From NCBI GenBank assembly GCA_902761685.1, contig CACWLI010000002.1:62001-126000 (forward strand): DNA of 64,000 bases, in the 5' to 3' direction. The stretch is from an uncultured Erysipelotrichaceae bacterium. Lineage in GTDB: Bacteria; Bacillota_I; Bacilli_A; RF39; UBA660. The notes below the pieces were generated by a model that did not search any database, was not told the origin of the DNA, and saw nothing but the letters and a program-made list of their open reading frames with translations. Shown here one piece after another: positions 34,986 to 42,566 of this stretch; position 1 is the stretch's first letter; every line of letters begins with the position of its first letter. The position numbers and the translations under genes are program-made.

Positions 34986-35381
34986 TTATTTTATTTCAAT
35001 GAATTTCTTTGTTTCTTTCTTTTCTTCTTTTGGGAATGTAATTGTTAATACACCTTTATCAAATTTAGCATTAATATCATTTTCATCAATGTTACCAATT
35101 GAGAATTGTCTTTTGAAAGATCCATAAACTCTTTCTTTTCTGTAATAATTTTTTTCTTCATCTTTAGTTTCTTCATTTTTTGTAGCTTCAATTGTAAGAA
35201 TTCCATCATCAACATCAAGCTTGATATCTTTTTTATCAAATCCTGGAACGTCAAGTTCAATATTGACTTTACCACCCTTTTCATAGATGTCACACTTCAT
35301 ATCCATATTTTTCATTTTTGGCATTGGTGAAAAATCATCAAAGAAATCATCTAAATAAAATCTTTCTGGTAATAAACTCAT
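34986..35381 (-). CDS. Hsp20-family small heat-shock protein
   Basis: A 131-residue alpha-crystallin-domain chaperone. The domain starts at DIYEKGGKVNIELDVPGF, goes through KLDVDDGILTIEA and RKERVYGSFKRQFSI, and ends with KGVLTITFPKE; the short tail KKFIEIK holds the IxI-type contact motif. It binds unfolding proteins under stress. ATG 35381 has AAGGAG 9 nt upstream; earlier in-frame ATGs lie in the ribosome binding site or the CIRCE element. A CIRCE operator and consensus promoter lie directly upstream, so HrcA control is expected. Confidence 0.92.
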   Translation of the reverse strand: MSLLPERFYLDDFFDDFSPMPKMKNMDMKCDIYEKGGKVNIELDVPGFDKKDIKLDVDDGILTIEATKNEETKDEEKNYYRKERVYGSFKRQFSIGNIDENDINAKFDKGVLTITFPKEEKKETKKFIEIK

Positions 35382-35405
35382 TATTATCATCTCCTTACAT
35401 TTATA

Positions 35406-35433
35406 ATTATACTCAAAAATTAGCACTTGTCAA
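35406..35433 (-). promoter_or_regulatory. Sigma-A type promoter of hsp20
   Basis: On the - strand, TTGACA (35428-35433) and TATAAT (35406-35411) are separated by 16 nt. The -35 lies within the CIRCE element. Confidence 0.85.
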
Positions 35434-35446
35434 TACTGAGTGCTAA
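35420..35446. promoter_or_regulatory. CIRCE heat-shock operator (HrcA site)
   Basis: TTAGCACTT-N9-GAGTGCTAA, matching the CIRCE consensus TTAGCACTC-N9-GAGTGCTAA with one mismatch. It overlaps the -35 of the hsp20 promoter, where HrcA binding would block RNA polymerase. Confidence 0.95.
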
Positions 35447-35616
35447 TTTTTTTATTATTTCATTAATAGTTTATTAATATTATTTAAAATTATGCATTAT
35501 ATTTATTTTTTTACTTTTTTTAATAATAAAAGTATGTTAAAATATTATTGTTTTAACAAGTGTTTTATTGTAAATATTTTATAATTAAATAATATTATTT
35601 AGTAGGGGAAGTAATT

Positions 35617-37062
35617 ATGAAGAAAGATAAGAGGTTTTTAAAAGAATTAGAAGATAATTTAGTTGGTATTAGCAAAAAAAATAAAAATGAAATAATTTCT
35701 AAATACGAAAAAATAATTTCTGATGAAAAAGCTAATAATAAGAAGATTACTGTTATTTTAAAAGAAATTGGTAATCCTAAAGATGTAGCTCAAAAAGAGA
35801 TTTCTTTACTTGGTAAACCATCTTTATTTGAAAATATTAAATTAAAGATTAGTAATATTTCTAATAATATTAAAAATAAATCAAAAAGAATTAAAAAGAA
35901 ATCTAGTAATAAGAAAACTAAAACTAAAAAGAATATATTTAGTCTTAATACCAAGGTTAATAATTCTATAAAAGAAGAAAAAAAGAAATTAAAAAGAGAA
36001 AAAAAAGAACTTAAAAAACAACTAAAAAGAGAAAAGAAAGAATTAAAAAAGGAAATTAAGAATTCTTTACCTAAAGAAAAGAAAACCTTAAAGGATATTT
36101 TTAAACCATTTATTACTTTTATTACTAAAGATATTTCAATAAATAAGAATAAAGAAAAGAAAAGTAAAGAGCATAAATTTAGATTATTTAGTAAAAAGAA
36201 AAAAGAAGAATCAAATATTGTTGAATCTTTAAAAGATACTACGAAAGAATCTGTAGAGGATGTTAAAGAAACTGCAACTATTGTTAAAGAAGAAATAGAA
36301 GAAGAATTTAATGAAGAAATTAGTGAAGCTGTTGAAGTAGTTACTGAAAAGAAAATATTTGAAAGTAAAAAAGATAGAAGAAAAAGAATTATTCTTAAAA
36401 CGTTGGGAATTCTTCTAACAGTTATATTACTATTTATATGGTTATGGGTTGCTGTTGTATTTATAGCTAGTATGTTTGCTTATTTAGATGGTGTTAAATT
36501 TATTGGACTTAATATTGCATTGTTTGGTTTAACATTGTTAATATTATGGTTAGTTATTATAATTAACAGAGCTATATTTAAAAAGAAGAATTACTTAGCT
36601 TTAAACTTATCAATTATAATTATATCTATTATTTTAATAGCACTTGGAATCGTGTTAATGGTTAAACAAGTATCTGGTATTGAAACAGTAAAAGATGTAA
36701 GTGATAAATATACTATGAGTACTAAGTTTAAAACTTATAATTTACCTACAGATACAAATAATAGATTTAATATCTCATTTAACAGTAATTATAAAACACA
36801 ATATACTGTTAACTATGATAAAAATTTAAAAGATAAAGTTAAAGTTGAAGTAAAGTATTATGAGTGTTATTATGATTATTATATTAAAGAAACAACTAAT
36901 GGAGTTTATATTTCATTAAAATTAGATGACAGAGATAGATTAAGTGTATATATAGATGATTTAAAAGAAGGAAAAATATATGATAATGATGAGTTATCTA
37001 GATATACTGTTAAAATAACTGTTCATCCTGATGATGCTGGAAGATTAATTATTATGAATTAA
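35617..37062 (+). CDS. HAAS-like N-terminus, Lys-rich linker, membrane protein
   Basis: A 481-residue protein in three parts. Residues ~1-70 (KRFLKELEDNL, NEIISKYEKII, VILKEIGNPKDVAQ) look like the cytoplasmic HAAS/DUF1700 domain found on Firmicutes signalling membrane proteins. Residues ~75-255 are extraordinarily rich in Lys and Glu, with repeated KREKKELKK units, probably long helices or disordered. About four membrane helices follow (265-350), then an outer beta-rich domain (360-481). GGGGA precedes the ATG. HAAS domains usually pair with a PadR regulator, but none is adjacent. Function unknown. Confidence 0.6.
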   Translation: MKKDKRFLKELEDNLVGISKKNKNEIISKYEKIISDEKANNKKITVILKEIGNPKDVAQKEISLLGKPSLFENIKLKISNISNNIKNKSKRIKKKSSNKKTKTKKNIFSLNTKVNNSIKEEKKKLKREKKELKKQLKREKKELKKEIKNSLPKEKKTLKDIFKPFITFITKDISINKNKEKKSKEHKFRLFSKKKKEESNIVESLKDTTKESVEDVKETATIVKEEIEEEFNEEISEAVEVVTEKKIFESKKDRRKRIILKTLGILLTVILLFIWLWVAVVFIASMFAYLDGVKFIGLNIALFGLTLLILWLVIIINRAIFKKKNYLALNLSIIIISIILIALGIVLMVKQVSGIETVKDVSDKYTMSTKFKTYNLPTDTNNRFNISFNSNYKTQYTVNYDKNLKDKVKVEVKYYECYYDYYIKETTNGVYISLKLDDRDRLSVYIDDLKEGKIYDNDELSRYTVKITVHPDDAGRLIIMN

Positions 37063-37072
37063 TCTTCTTTTA
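37040..37072. terminator. Hairpin inside the convergent gene ends
   Basis: Perfect 11-bp stem GAAGATTAATT (37040-37050) / AATTAATCTTC (37057-37067), followed by TTT. It lies within the last codons of the + gene and overlaps the end of the - gene. Confidence 0.65.
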
Positions 37073-37436
37073 ATTTGTTAACTTTATCACTTAATTCATT
37101 AATAGCATTAATCAAAGTATCTATTTCTATTTTATGATTTGGATATACTTTATCTACAATTTTTTTTATTTTATTAATATCATAAACTGGTGGGTTATAA
37201 ATTGATTTTACTTCCTTTGAATTAATTGATATTGCTCCTCCTTTTATTCTTGCTTCAATTACATTTTGACTTGCTGCATTCGTTATTATAGTTTGTCCGA
37301 TAAGTATTATCCAGTTTCCTAGCATATTTTGTTCAGGAGTAGTTAAATTGTCAATAAGCAGTAATCCTAATATAAAACTTATTGAAGTGGATAATCTAGG
37401 ATTTACATTAAATATATCATTAAATGATTTATTCAT
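37059..37436 (-). CDS. Small membrane protein of unknown function
   Basis: A 125-residue protein with two hydrophobic segments (about 18-30 and 41-57) and a charged C-terminal half ending in a heptad-like KIEIDTLINAINELSDKVNKL. The reading frame continues upstream to 37535, but that part overlaps the divergent gene at 37496, so ATG 37436 is the likely start; it lacks a good ribosome binding site. No family recognised. The end overlaps the convergent gene by 4 nt. Confidence 0.5.
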   Translation of the reverse strand: MNKSFNDIFNVNPRLSTSISFILGLLLIDNLTTPEQNMLGNWIILIGQTIITNAASQNVIEARIKGGAISINSKEVKSIYNPPVYDINKIKKIVDKVYPNHKIEIDTLINAINELSDKVNKLKED

Positions 37437-37495
37437 AATAAATATTATGTTTGTTAAAAGACTATTATTTATAGTATAATTAAATAGGTGATTAT

Positions 37496-37942
37496 ATGAA
37501 AAATAAAAGATTAAATATTTATATAGGGATAGCATTTATTGTAATAGGATTTGCATTTTTAACTAAAACAATTATAGGATCTTTATTTATGATAATAGCT
37601 GGGTGTTTATGTATAAAATTATTAAATAATAAAGTTATGAAATATTTTATTATATTATTATTTGTATTAGGTCTTTTAATTGCATTATTAAAGAAACCAG
37701 AGTATTATTCTAAATTTAAGCATTGTGAGAATAAGGTATGCGAAGTAGTTATAATAGATAAAGATAACTTTTATATGTTTGATGGTCATAAATATGAATA
37801 TGATGTTAAAAAAACAAATGGAAGATATGTAATTGAAGTTGCTGGTGGAACATATATTTATAGTTTCAATCCAAAAGATGATACTCTATGTTATATGAGC
37901 GGAAGTGAATGTTTATATAAATATGAGATTTATGACAAATAA
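37496..37942 (+). CDS. Small membrane protein with cysteine-bearing outer domain
   Basis: A 148-residue protein with three hydrophobic segments (about 8-25, 27-41 and 49-65) and a polar ~80-residue C-terminal domain. This has four Cys residues (HCENKVCEV, LCYMSGSECLY), which could form two disulfides if the domain is outside the cell. AGGTGAT precedes the ATG. No family recognised. Confidence 0.55.
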   Translation: MKNKRLNIYIGIAFIVIGFAFLTKTIIGSLFMIIAGCLCIKLLNNKVMKYFIILLFVLGLLIALLKKPEYYSKFKHCENKVCEVVIIDKDNFYMFDGHKYEYDVKKTNGRYVIEVAGGTYIYSFNPKDDTLCYMSGSECLYKYEIYDK

Positions 37943-37946
37943 AAAA

Positions 37947-37972
37947 AACGAACTATTTAGTTCGTTATTTTC
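37947..37972 (+). terminator. Rho-independent terminator
   Basis: AACGAACT and AGTTCGTT arms with a short loop, followed by ATTTTCTT. It lies just before the end of the convergent tRNA gene and may serve both. Confidence 0.7.
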
Positions 37973-37976
37973 TTAA

Positions 37977-38052
37977 TGGCGCCCAATGCAGGACTCGGAC
38001 CTGCGACCTAACGGTTAACAGCCGTGCGCTCTACCGACTGAGCTAATTGGGC
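37977..38052 (-). tRNA. tRNA-Asn (GUU)
   Basis: A 76-nt cloverleaf on the - strand. Acceptor arms GCCCAAT and ATTGGGC pair, the anticodon loop CTGTTAA carries GTT (asparagine), the T arm has GGTCCGAGTCC-type sequence, and CCA is encoded. The single gene has its own consensus promoter. Confidence 0.95.
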
Positions 38053-38065
38053 AACTACATGATTA

Positions 38066-38094
38066 ATTATAAAATATGATTTATATTTTGTCAA
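38066..38094 (-). promoter_or_regulatory. Sigma-A type promoter of tRNA-Asn
   Basis: On the - strand, TTGACA (38089-38094) and TATAAT (38066-38071) with a 17-nt spacer, a perfect consensus. Confidence 0.85.
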
Positions 38095-38102
38095 CAAAAA
38101 TG

Positions 38103-38131
38103 TAGACATTTATTATTAAAATTGATAAAAT
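38103..38131 (+). promoter_or_regulatory. Promoter of the ClpB-like gene
   Basis: TAGACA (38103-38108), 17-nt spacer, TAAAAT (38126-38131) with upstream TG. It is divergent from the tRNA promoter. Confidence 0.6.
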
Positions 38132-38156
38132 TATATAGTAAATAAGAGGGATGAGT

Positions 38157-39164
38157 ATGAATAGTGAATTTGAAATATATGATTTGGATAATGAAAAAAA
38201 AGATGCAAGTGAGGTTAATAATACTATAGAAGAAAAACCTCAAACAACAAAAGTAAGTATACTTGAAACATATGGTGAAAATTTAAGTAAGAAAGAATAT
38301 GTTACAAATCCAGCTATTGGTCGTGAAGAAGAAATAGCTCAAACCATTCAAATATTACTTACTCCAGAAAAAAGTGCGCTTTTAGTTGGTAAAGCTGGTA
38401 TAGGTAAAACTGCTATTGTTGAAGGTATTGGTTATAGAATGGTAAATGGTACTATTCCAAATGCATTAAAACCATACGAATTAATTAAAGTTAATATTTC
38501 TAGTTTGCTTGGTGAGAGTATTGTGGATGGACATAGTGAAAATAGATTACAATTACTTGTTGATGAATTAAAACAAAAGAAAAATATTTTACTATTTATA
38601 GATGAAGTTCACTTATTAGTTAATAGAAATACTAGTAATATGAGTATAGACTTTGCTAATATGTTAAAACCAGGATTAGATCGTGGTGATATTAAAATGA
38701 TTGGTGCAACAACTGATGAAGAATATGAAGCATATATTTTAAGAGATAGAGCATTTTTAAGACGTTTCTTAAAAGTTGATGTATTAGAACCAACTGTTGA
38801 TCAATGTACTCAAATATTAATGGGAACTTATCCAAAATATGAAAAGAGAACTGGAGTTAAATTAAATTATACTGACTTTATTAAAGAAAAATTGTTTAGA
38901 TTCATTGTTGAGATGACTGATGAATATAAGAGAATTTATGAAATTGGAAATAGATATCCAGATATAGCTTTAACAATTGTAATGAGTGCTTTTTCAATGG
39001 CTTTATATGAAAATTCACCAGAGGTAAAGATTAAACATTTTTACAAAGCAATTAATAGAACAAAAGCTATTTATGAAGATTCTAAAATAAAAGAAATAGC
39101 TAGATTTAAAGAATTATTTAAAGATTTAATTAATGAAGAAAATGTTGATTTAACTGATATTTAA
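38157..39164 (+). CDS. Single-domain ClpA/ClpB-like AAA+ ATPase
   Basis: A 335-residue protein that matches only the first AAA+ module (D1) of Clp/Hsp100 proteins. [12 protein letters not shown] is the domain entry, [14 protein letters not shown] the Walker [13 protein letters not shown] the Walker [13 protein letters not shown] the sensor 1 region and [12 protein letters not shown] the arginine-finger region. It has no N-terminal Clp repeat, no middle coiled coil, no D2 and no ClpP loop. The first 40 residues are acidic and unrelated to Clp. ATG 38157 is set by GAGGG spacing. A stand-alone remodelling or adaptor role is possible. Confidence 0.8.
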   Translation: MNSEFEIYDLDNEKKDASEVNNTIEEKPQTTKVSILETYGENLSKKEYVTNPAIGREEEIAQTIQILLTPEKSALLVGKAGIGKTAIVEGIGYRMVNGTIPNALKPYELIKVNISSLLGESIVDGHSENRLQLLVDELKQKKNILLFIDEVHLLVNRNTSNMSIDFANMLKPGLDRGDIKMIGATTDEEYEAYILRDRAFLRRFLKVDVLEPTVDQCTQILMGTYPKYEKRTGVKLNYTDFIKEKLFRFIVEMTDEYKRIYEIGNRYPDIALTIVMSAFSMALYENSPEVKIKHFYKAINRTKAIYEDSKIKEIARFKELFKDLINEENVDLTDI

Positions 39165-39188
39165 AAACTTGTTTTACAAGTTTTTTAT
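39164..39188 (+). terminator. Rho-independent terminator
   Basis: AAAACTTGT (39164-39172) pairs with ACAAGTTTT (39176-39184), followed by T-rich sequence. The next ~160 nt up to the ABC gene are AT-rich with nothing else recognisable. Confidence 0.75.
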
Positions 39189-39352
39189 TTTTGTTTATTT
39201 TTAATTTTTATTACATTATTTATTTTTGAAAAATTAAAAACTTTTATAGTAAAAATAAATTATTATTTTTAATCATTGTCTAAAATGCATTTATAGTGAT
39301 TTGATTACTATTGTTTTATTATATATACTTTCATAAAGAAAGGAATAATAAT

Positions 39353-40234
39353 ATGCAAAGAGCTGTAACTGTAAGAAATATAAATAAATCTATTAATGGA
39401 AGAAAAATATTGAAAAATATTAATTTTGATATTTATGAAGGTGAAATAGTTGGACTAGTTGGTCCTAACGGAGCTGGAAAATCAACTTTAATGAAAGTAA
39501 TGACTGGTTTATATTCATATGATGAAGGAGATATTTATTATTATAATTATAGTTTGAAAAATGATTTTGAAAAAGCTATGTCTATAATTGGTACATTAAT
39601 AGAATCACCGGATTTATATAAAAATTTATCTGGTAGTAAGAATTTGGAAATATTTAAGTCAATGTTTAAAGATGTTGATGAAGAAACAATAAAAGAAATA
39701 GTAAATATTGTAGAAATGGAAAAATATTTAGGTAAAAAATTTAAAACTTATTCACTTGGAATGAAAGAAAGATTAGCCATTGCTAATGCTTTAATAAATA
39801 AACCTAAAATATTAATATTAGATGAGCCAACAAATGGATTAGATCCATCAGGTATTAAAAAAATAATGACTATGTTTAAGAATATGAAAGATACTACTAT
39901 AATAATATCTTCTCATATGCTTAGCGAAATAGAAGATTTGTGTAATAAAATAATTTTTATAAATAATGGAACTATTCAAAGTATAAAGCAGATTAATAAT
40001 GATGAAGTTAAAAGAGATGTAATATTTGAAGTAGATGATTATTCTAAAGCTAGATTACTTATCTCAAATTATTGTGTTAATGAGAATTTAGAAGTATATG
40101 AATCAGATGAAGTTATAAGCAATTTAAATAAAAAATTTATAAGTAACAATATTAAAGTATATAGAATATATGAAAATAAGAATAATCTTGAGAAAGAATT
40201 TTTTAAAATGGTGAATAATGATAAAACTAATTAA
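39353..40234 (+). CDS. ABC transporter ATP-binding protein
   Basis: A 293-residue ATPase of the BcrA/lantibiotic-immunity type. GLVGPNGAGKSTLMK is Walker A, YSLGMKERLAIANAL the signature, ILILDEPTNGLDPSG Walker B and IISSHMLSEIEDL the H-loop. The ~90-residue C-terminal extension is common in exporters of this branch. ATG 39353 follows AAAGGAA. It overlaps its permease gene by 17 nt, so the pair forms one exporter; cargo unknown (peptide antibiotic, lipid or small molecule). Confidence 0.88.
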   Translation: MQRAVTVRNINKSINGRKILKNINFDIYEGEIVGLVGPNGAGKSTLMKVMTGLYSYDEGDIYYYNYSLKNDFEKAMSIIGTLIESPDLYKNLSGSKNLEIFKSMFKDVDEETIKEIVNIVEMEKYLGKKFKTYSLGMKERLAIANALINKPKILILDEPTNGLDPSGIKKIMTMFKNMKDTTIIISSHMLSEIEDLCNKIIFINNGTIQSIKQINNDEVKRDVIFEVDDYSKARLLISNYCVNENLEVYESDEVISNLNKKFISNNIKVYRIYENKNNLEKEFFKMVNNDKTN

Positions 40235-40928
40235 TAATGAATTAAATAAAGTAAAAAAAAGTAAACTATTATTTTCTCAATTTGTTCTGGTAATTAGTTT
40301 AATTATAATGAAAAATGTAAGTGATAAAAATATTATAGATTTATCATTTAATTTAATTCCTTTTGTTGGAATAATTATTTGCTTATTGTTTGGAGGTATA
40401 ATATCTAGTGAAATAGAAAATGGTAATTTTAGATATTATTTAACTAAGCCGTATAGAAGATGGAAAATATACTTATCTAAAATGTTATGTATTTTGATAT
40501 ATTTGATTATAACATTTTTGGTTATAATTATTTCTACACTTATAATAGTAAATAAATTTGATTATAATTATATTATTAAGTTTTTTAAATATTCTATTCC
40601 AATTGTTTTTATGAGTTCTCTTATTATGTATATATCTACTAAATTTAAAAGTCAATCATTTTGTGTTGGATTATCTATATTCATTTTATCTTTTTCTTTA
40701 ATATTTGCTCAGATATTATTTGGTATTAAAATAAATATAATTGAATACACTTTTTTACCATATTTAGATTTTTCTATATTTAATGATAAGTTGGTTATTA
40801 ATAATATGAATAGTGAACTAGGTATTCATTTAAGTCTTTATAGAGGTATAATTATTGATATAATTTACTTCGTTTTATTTTTTATACTTGGTTTATATAA
40901 ATTTAATAAAAAAGATATTAAAAATTAA
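40218..40928 (+). CDS. ABC-2 type permease
   Basis: A 236-residue membrane protein with six hydrophobic segments and a short cytoplasmic start, the layout of ABC-2 permeases. SSEIENGNFRYYLTKPYRRWKIYLSKM is the conserved coupling loop after helix 2 (the key part is IENGNFRYYLTKP). It pairs with the ATPase just upstream. GGTGA precedes the ATG. Confidence 0.82.
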   Translation: MIKLINNELNKVKKSKLLFSQFVLVISLIIMKNVSDKNIIDLSFNLIPFVGIIICLLFGGIISSEIENGNFRYYLTKPYRRWKIYLSKMLCILIYLIITFLVIIISTLIIVNKFDYNYIIKFFKYSIPIVFMSSLIMYISTKFKSQSFCVGLSIFILSFSLIFAQILFGIKINIIEYTFLPYLDFSIFNDKLVINNMNSELGIHLSLYRGIIIDIIYFVLFFILGLYKFNKKDIKN

Positions 40929-40938
40929 TATCCTTTTT
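40914..40938. terminator. Bidirectional terminator hairpin
   Basis: GATATTAA (40914-40921) pairs with TTAATATC (40925-40932) with an AAA loop; A-run before and T-run after. It sits at the overlapping ends of the permease and CotJC genes. Confidence 0.6.
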
Positions 40939-41482
40939 CTTTGTAATAATTTAATAATTCTTTAAATCTATTGTAATGAACTATTTCTCTTTGTCTTAAA
41001 AAGCTAAGAGGAGCAAGTATTGATTCATCTGTTGTTAAATCCATTAAATTTTCATATGTAACACGAGCTTTTTCTTCTGCAGCTAAATCTTCTTGTAAAT
41101 CTACAATTGGATTACCAGTTGATGCAATATAAGCTGCTGTATATGGAACACCATTAGCATCTGTTGGATATATTCCTTTATTATGTTGAGTATACCAAGA
41201 TTCTAATCCATATTTTTTAATTTCATCTATAGTAGCATCTTTTAGTAATTGATTAACCATTGTACATATCATTTCAACATGTCCTAATTCTTCTGTTCCA
41301 ATATCAGATAGTAACGCTTTACCCTTATCATCTGGCATACTAAACCTTTGGGATAAATATCTAAGTGATGCGCTAAGTTCTCCATCAGGTCCACCAAATT
41401 GAGTAATTAATAGTTTTGCCATTTTTAAATCTTTTTTTCTTATATTAATAGGATATTCTAACATTTTTTCATATTTAAACAT
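40925..41482 (-). CDS. cotJC: Manganese-catalase-like spore coat protein CotJC
   Basis: A 185-residue ferritin-like protein of the Mn-catalase/CotJC family. Metal ligands are visible in GGPDGELSASLRYLSQR (Glu), IGTEELGHVEM (Glu and His), DLAAEEKARVTYE (Glu) and RQREIVHYNRF (Glu, His). In Bacillus, CotJC is a coat component made in the mother cell. It starts 1 nt after the CotJA-CotJB fusion gene, with AAAGGAGG inside that gene's end. Detoxifying peroxide in a vegetative cell is an alternative role. Confidence 0.88.
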   Translation of the reverse strand: MFKYEKMLEYPINIRKKDLKMAKLLITQFGGPDGELSASLRYLSQRFSMPDDKGKALLSDIGTEELGHVEMICTMVNQLLKDATIDEIKKYGLESWYTQHNKGIYPTDANGVPYTAAYIASTGNPIVDLQEDLAAEEKARVTYENLMDLTTDESILAPLSFLRQREIVHYNRFKELLNYYKEKGY

Positions 41483-41483
41483 A

Positions 41484-41924
41484 TTAGTTACCTCCTTTGT
41501 CCCATGGCCAAGGATTATTTATCCAAGCCCATCTATCAACGCTTTCAACATTATTTGAACATAATGGACCATATTTACTTTCATATTCATTCTTAAATTC
41601 ATTTAATTTATTTTTTACTTTTTGATATTCATCCAATATGTTATTATCTGTAGGGTTCACATCTAAATAAAGCACAAAATCTTTAAGTGCAAATGTATAC
41701 ATTTGAATTTTATACAATAATTCGTCTTTTTTATCATTTACTTTTAATTTGTATACATAATTTTTATATTTTGAGTATAAATTTTCAAACATATTTCCTT
41801 TATTAAATCCTTCTTCTATTGAATAAAGTGTATTGTTTCTATTGAAATTTATATTATCTATTGTAACTAATAAATTATTATTTTTTGATTCATCAAAATA
41901 GTTATTATTTTCATCAAAATACAT
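41484..41924 (-). CDS. CotJA-CotJB fusion protein
   Basis: A 146-residue protein joining two spore-coat families that are separate genes in Bacillus and Clostridia. Residues ~30-58 (YSIEEGFNKGNMFENLYSKY) match CotJA; residues ~65-146 (LLYKIQMYTFALKDFVLYLD, YESKYGPL, WINNPWPWDKG) match CotJB with its Trp-rich end. CotJC follows immediately, so the full cotJ set is kept in two genes. No sporulation sigma-factor promoter could be recognised upstream. GGAAGGTG is the ribosome binding site. The Asn-rich N-terminal 25 residues are divergent. Confidence 0.82.
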   Translation of the reverse strand: MYFDENNNYFDESKNNNLLVTIDNINFNRNNTLYSIEEGFNKGNMFENLYSKYKNYVYKLKVNDKKDELLYKIQMYTFALKDFVLYLDVNPTDNNILDEYQKVKNKLNEFKNEYESKYGPLCSNNVESVDRWAWINNPWPWDKGGN

Positions 41925-42060
41925 TTTTTCACCTTCCTAAAATATTTTATGATTTGCTATAAATAGAGTATAGACTCTTTAATTATAAAAAAAATGTAAA
42001 ATATACAAAAAAACTTGTATATAATTTTGTAATAATGATACAATGATAATGGTGATAGAA

Positions 42061-42510
42061 ATGCAATATAAAATTACAGCTTATTCAGAGGATGATACTA
42101 TTGAGTTGGCTCAAAATATTGAATCTGAAAAATTTCCTAATATGGTTATTTGTTTAGAAGGAGATTTAGGAAGTGGTAAAACAGTTTTTGCTAAAGCATT
42201 TGCAAAAGCAGATGGTATAAGTGAAAATATTACTTCTCCAACATTTACTATTATTAAGGAATATGAAGGTGAATTGAAATTATTTCATATGGATGTTTAC
42301 AGATTAAGTGATATTAAGCAAGATATAGGCATTGAAGAGTACTTTACTAAGAAGGGCGTTTGTATCATTGAATGGTCTGATTTAATTGAAGATATATTAC
42401 CTAAAAATAGATTAGATATTAAAATTAAAATAGTAGATGAAGATACTAGACAATTTGTAATTACACCTCATGGAAAAAAATATGAAGATTTATGCGAAAG
42501 AGTTTTATAA
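42061..42510 (+). CDS. tsaE: tRNA threonylcarbamoyladenosine biosynthesis protein TsaE
   Basis: A 149-residue ATPase needed for the t6A modification of tRNAs that read ANN codons, acting with TsaB and TsaD. LEGDLGSGKTVFAKAFA is Walker A, TSPTFTIIKEY the switch-like block, LFHMDVYRL the Walker B-like region and IEWSDLIED the conserved C-terminal motif. I place the start at ATG 42061, after GGTGAT; in-frame ATGs at 42043 and 42049 precede or overlap that site. TsaB, often next door, is not in the window. Confidence 0.92.
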   Translation: MQYKITAYSEDDTIELAQNIESEKFPNMVICLEGDLGSGKTVFAKAFAKADGISENITSPTFTIIKEYEGELKLFHMDVYRLSDIKQDIGIEEYFTKKGVCIIEWSDLIEDILPKNRLDIKIKIVDEDTRQFVITPHGKKYEDLCERVL

Positions 42511-42525
42511 ACTCTTTTTTTTTAT
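42497..42525 (+). terminator. Rho-independent terminator
   Basis: AAAGAGTTT (42497-42505) pairs with AAACTCTTT (42509-42517), then a T run. It contains the tsaE stop codon. Confidence 0.75.
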
Positions 42526-42566
42526 TATAAATTGTTATAAAATATTAATATATAATAGGAGGATAT

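Noticed and set aside
37437..37535. N-terminal extension of the - strand small membrane protein
   Set aside because: It would overlap the start of the divergent gene at 37496 and has no ribosome binding site, so the start was set at 37436.
39185..39352. Riboswitch or leader RNA upstream of the ABC exporter
   Set aside because: The stretch is nearly all A and T, without stable stems or known riboswitch sequence blocks.
41925..42042. Sigma-E type promoter for the cotJ genes
   Set aside because: The - strand sequence has no convincing match to the -35/-10 of mother-cell sigma factors; only a short AGAGT-N4-ACTCT dyad was seen.
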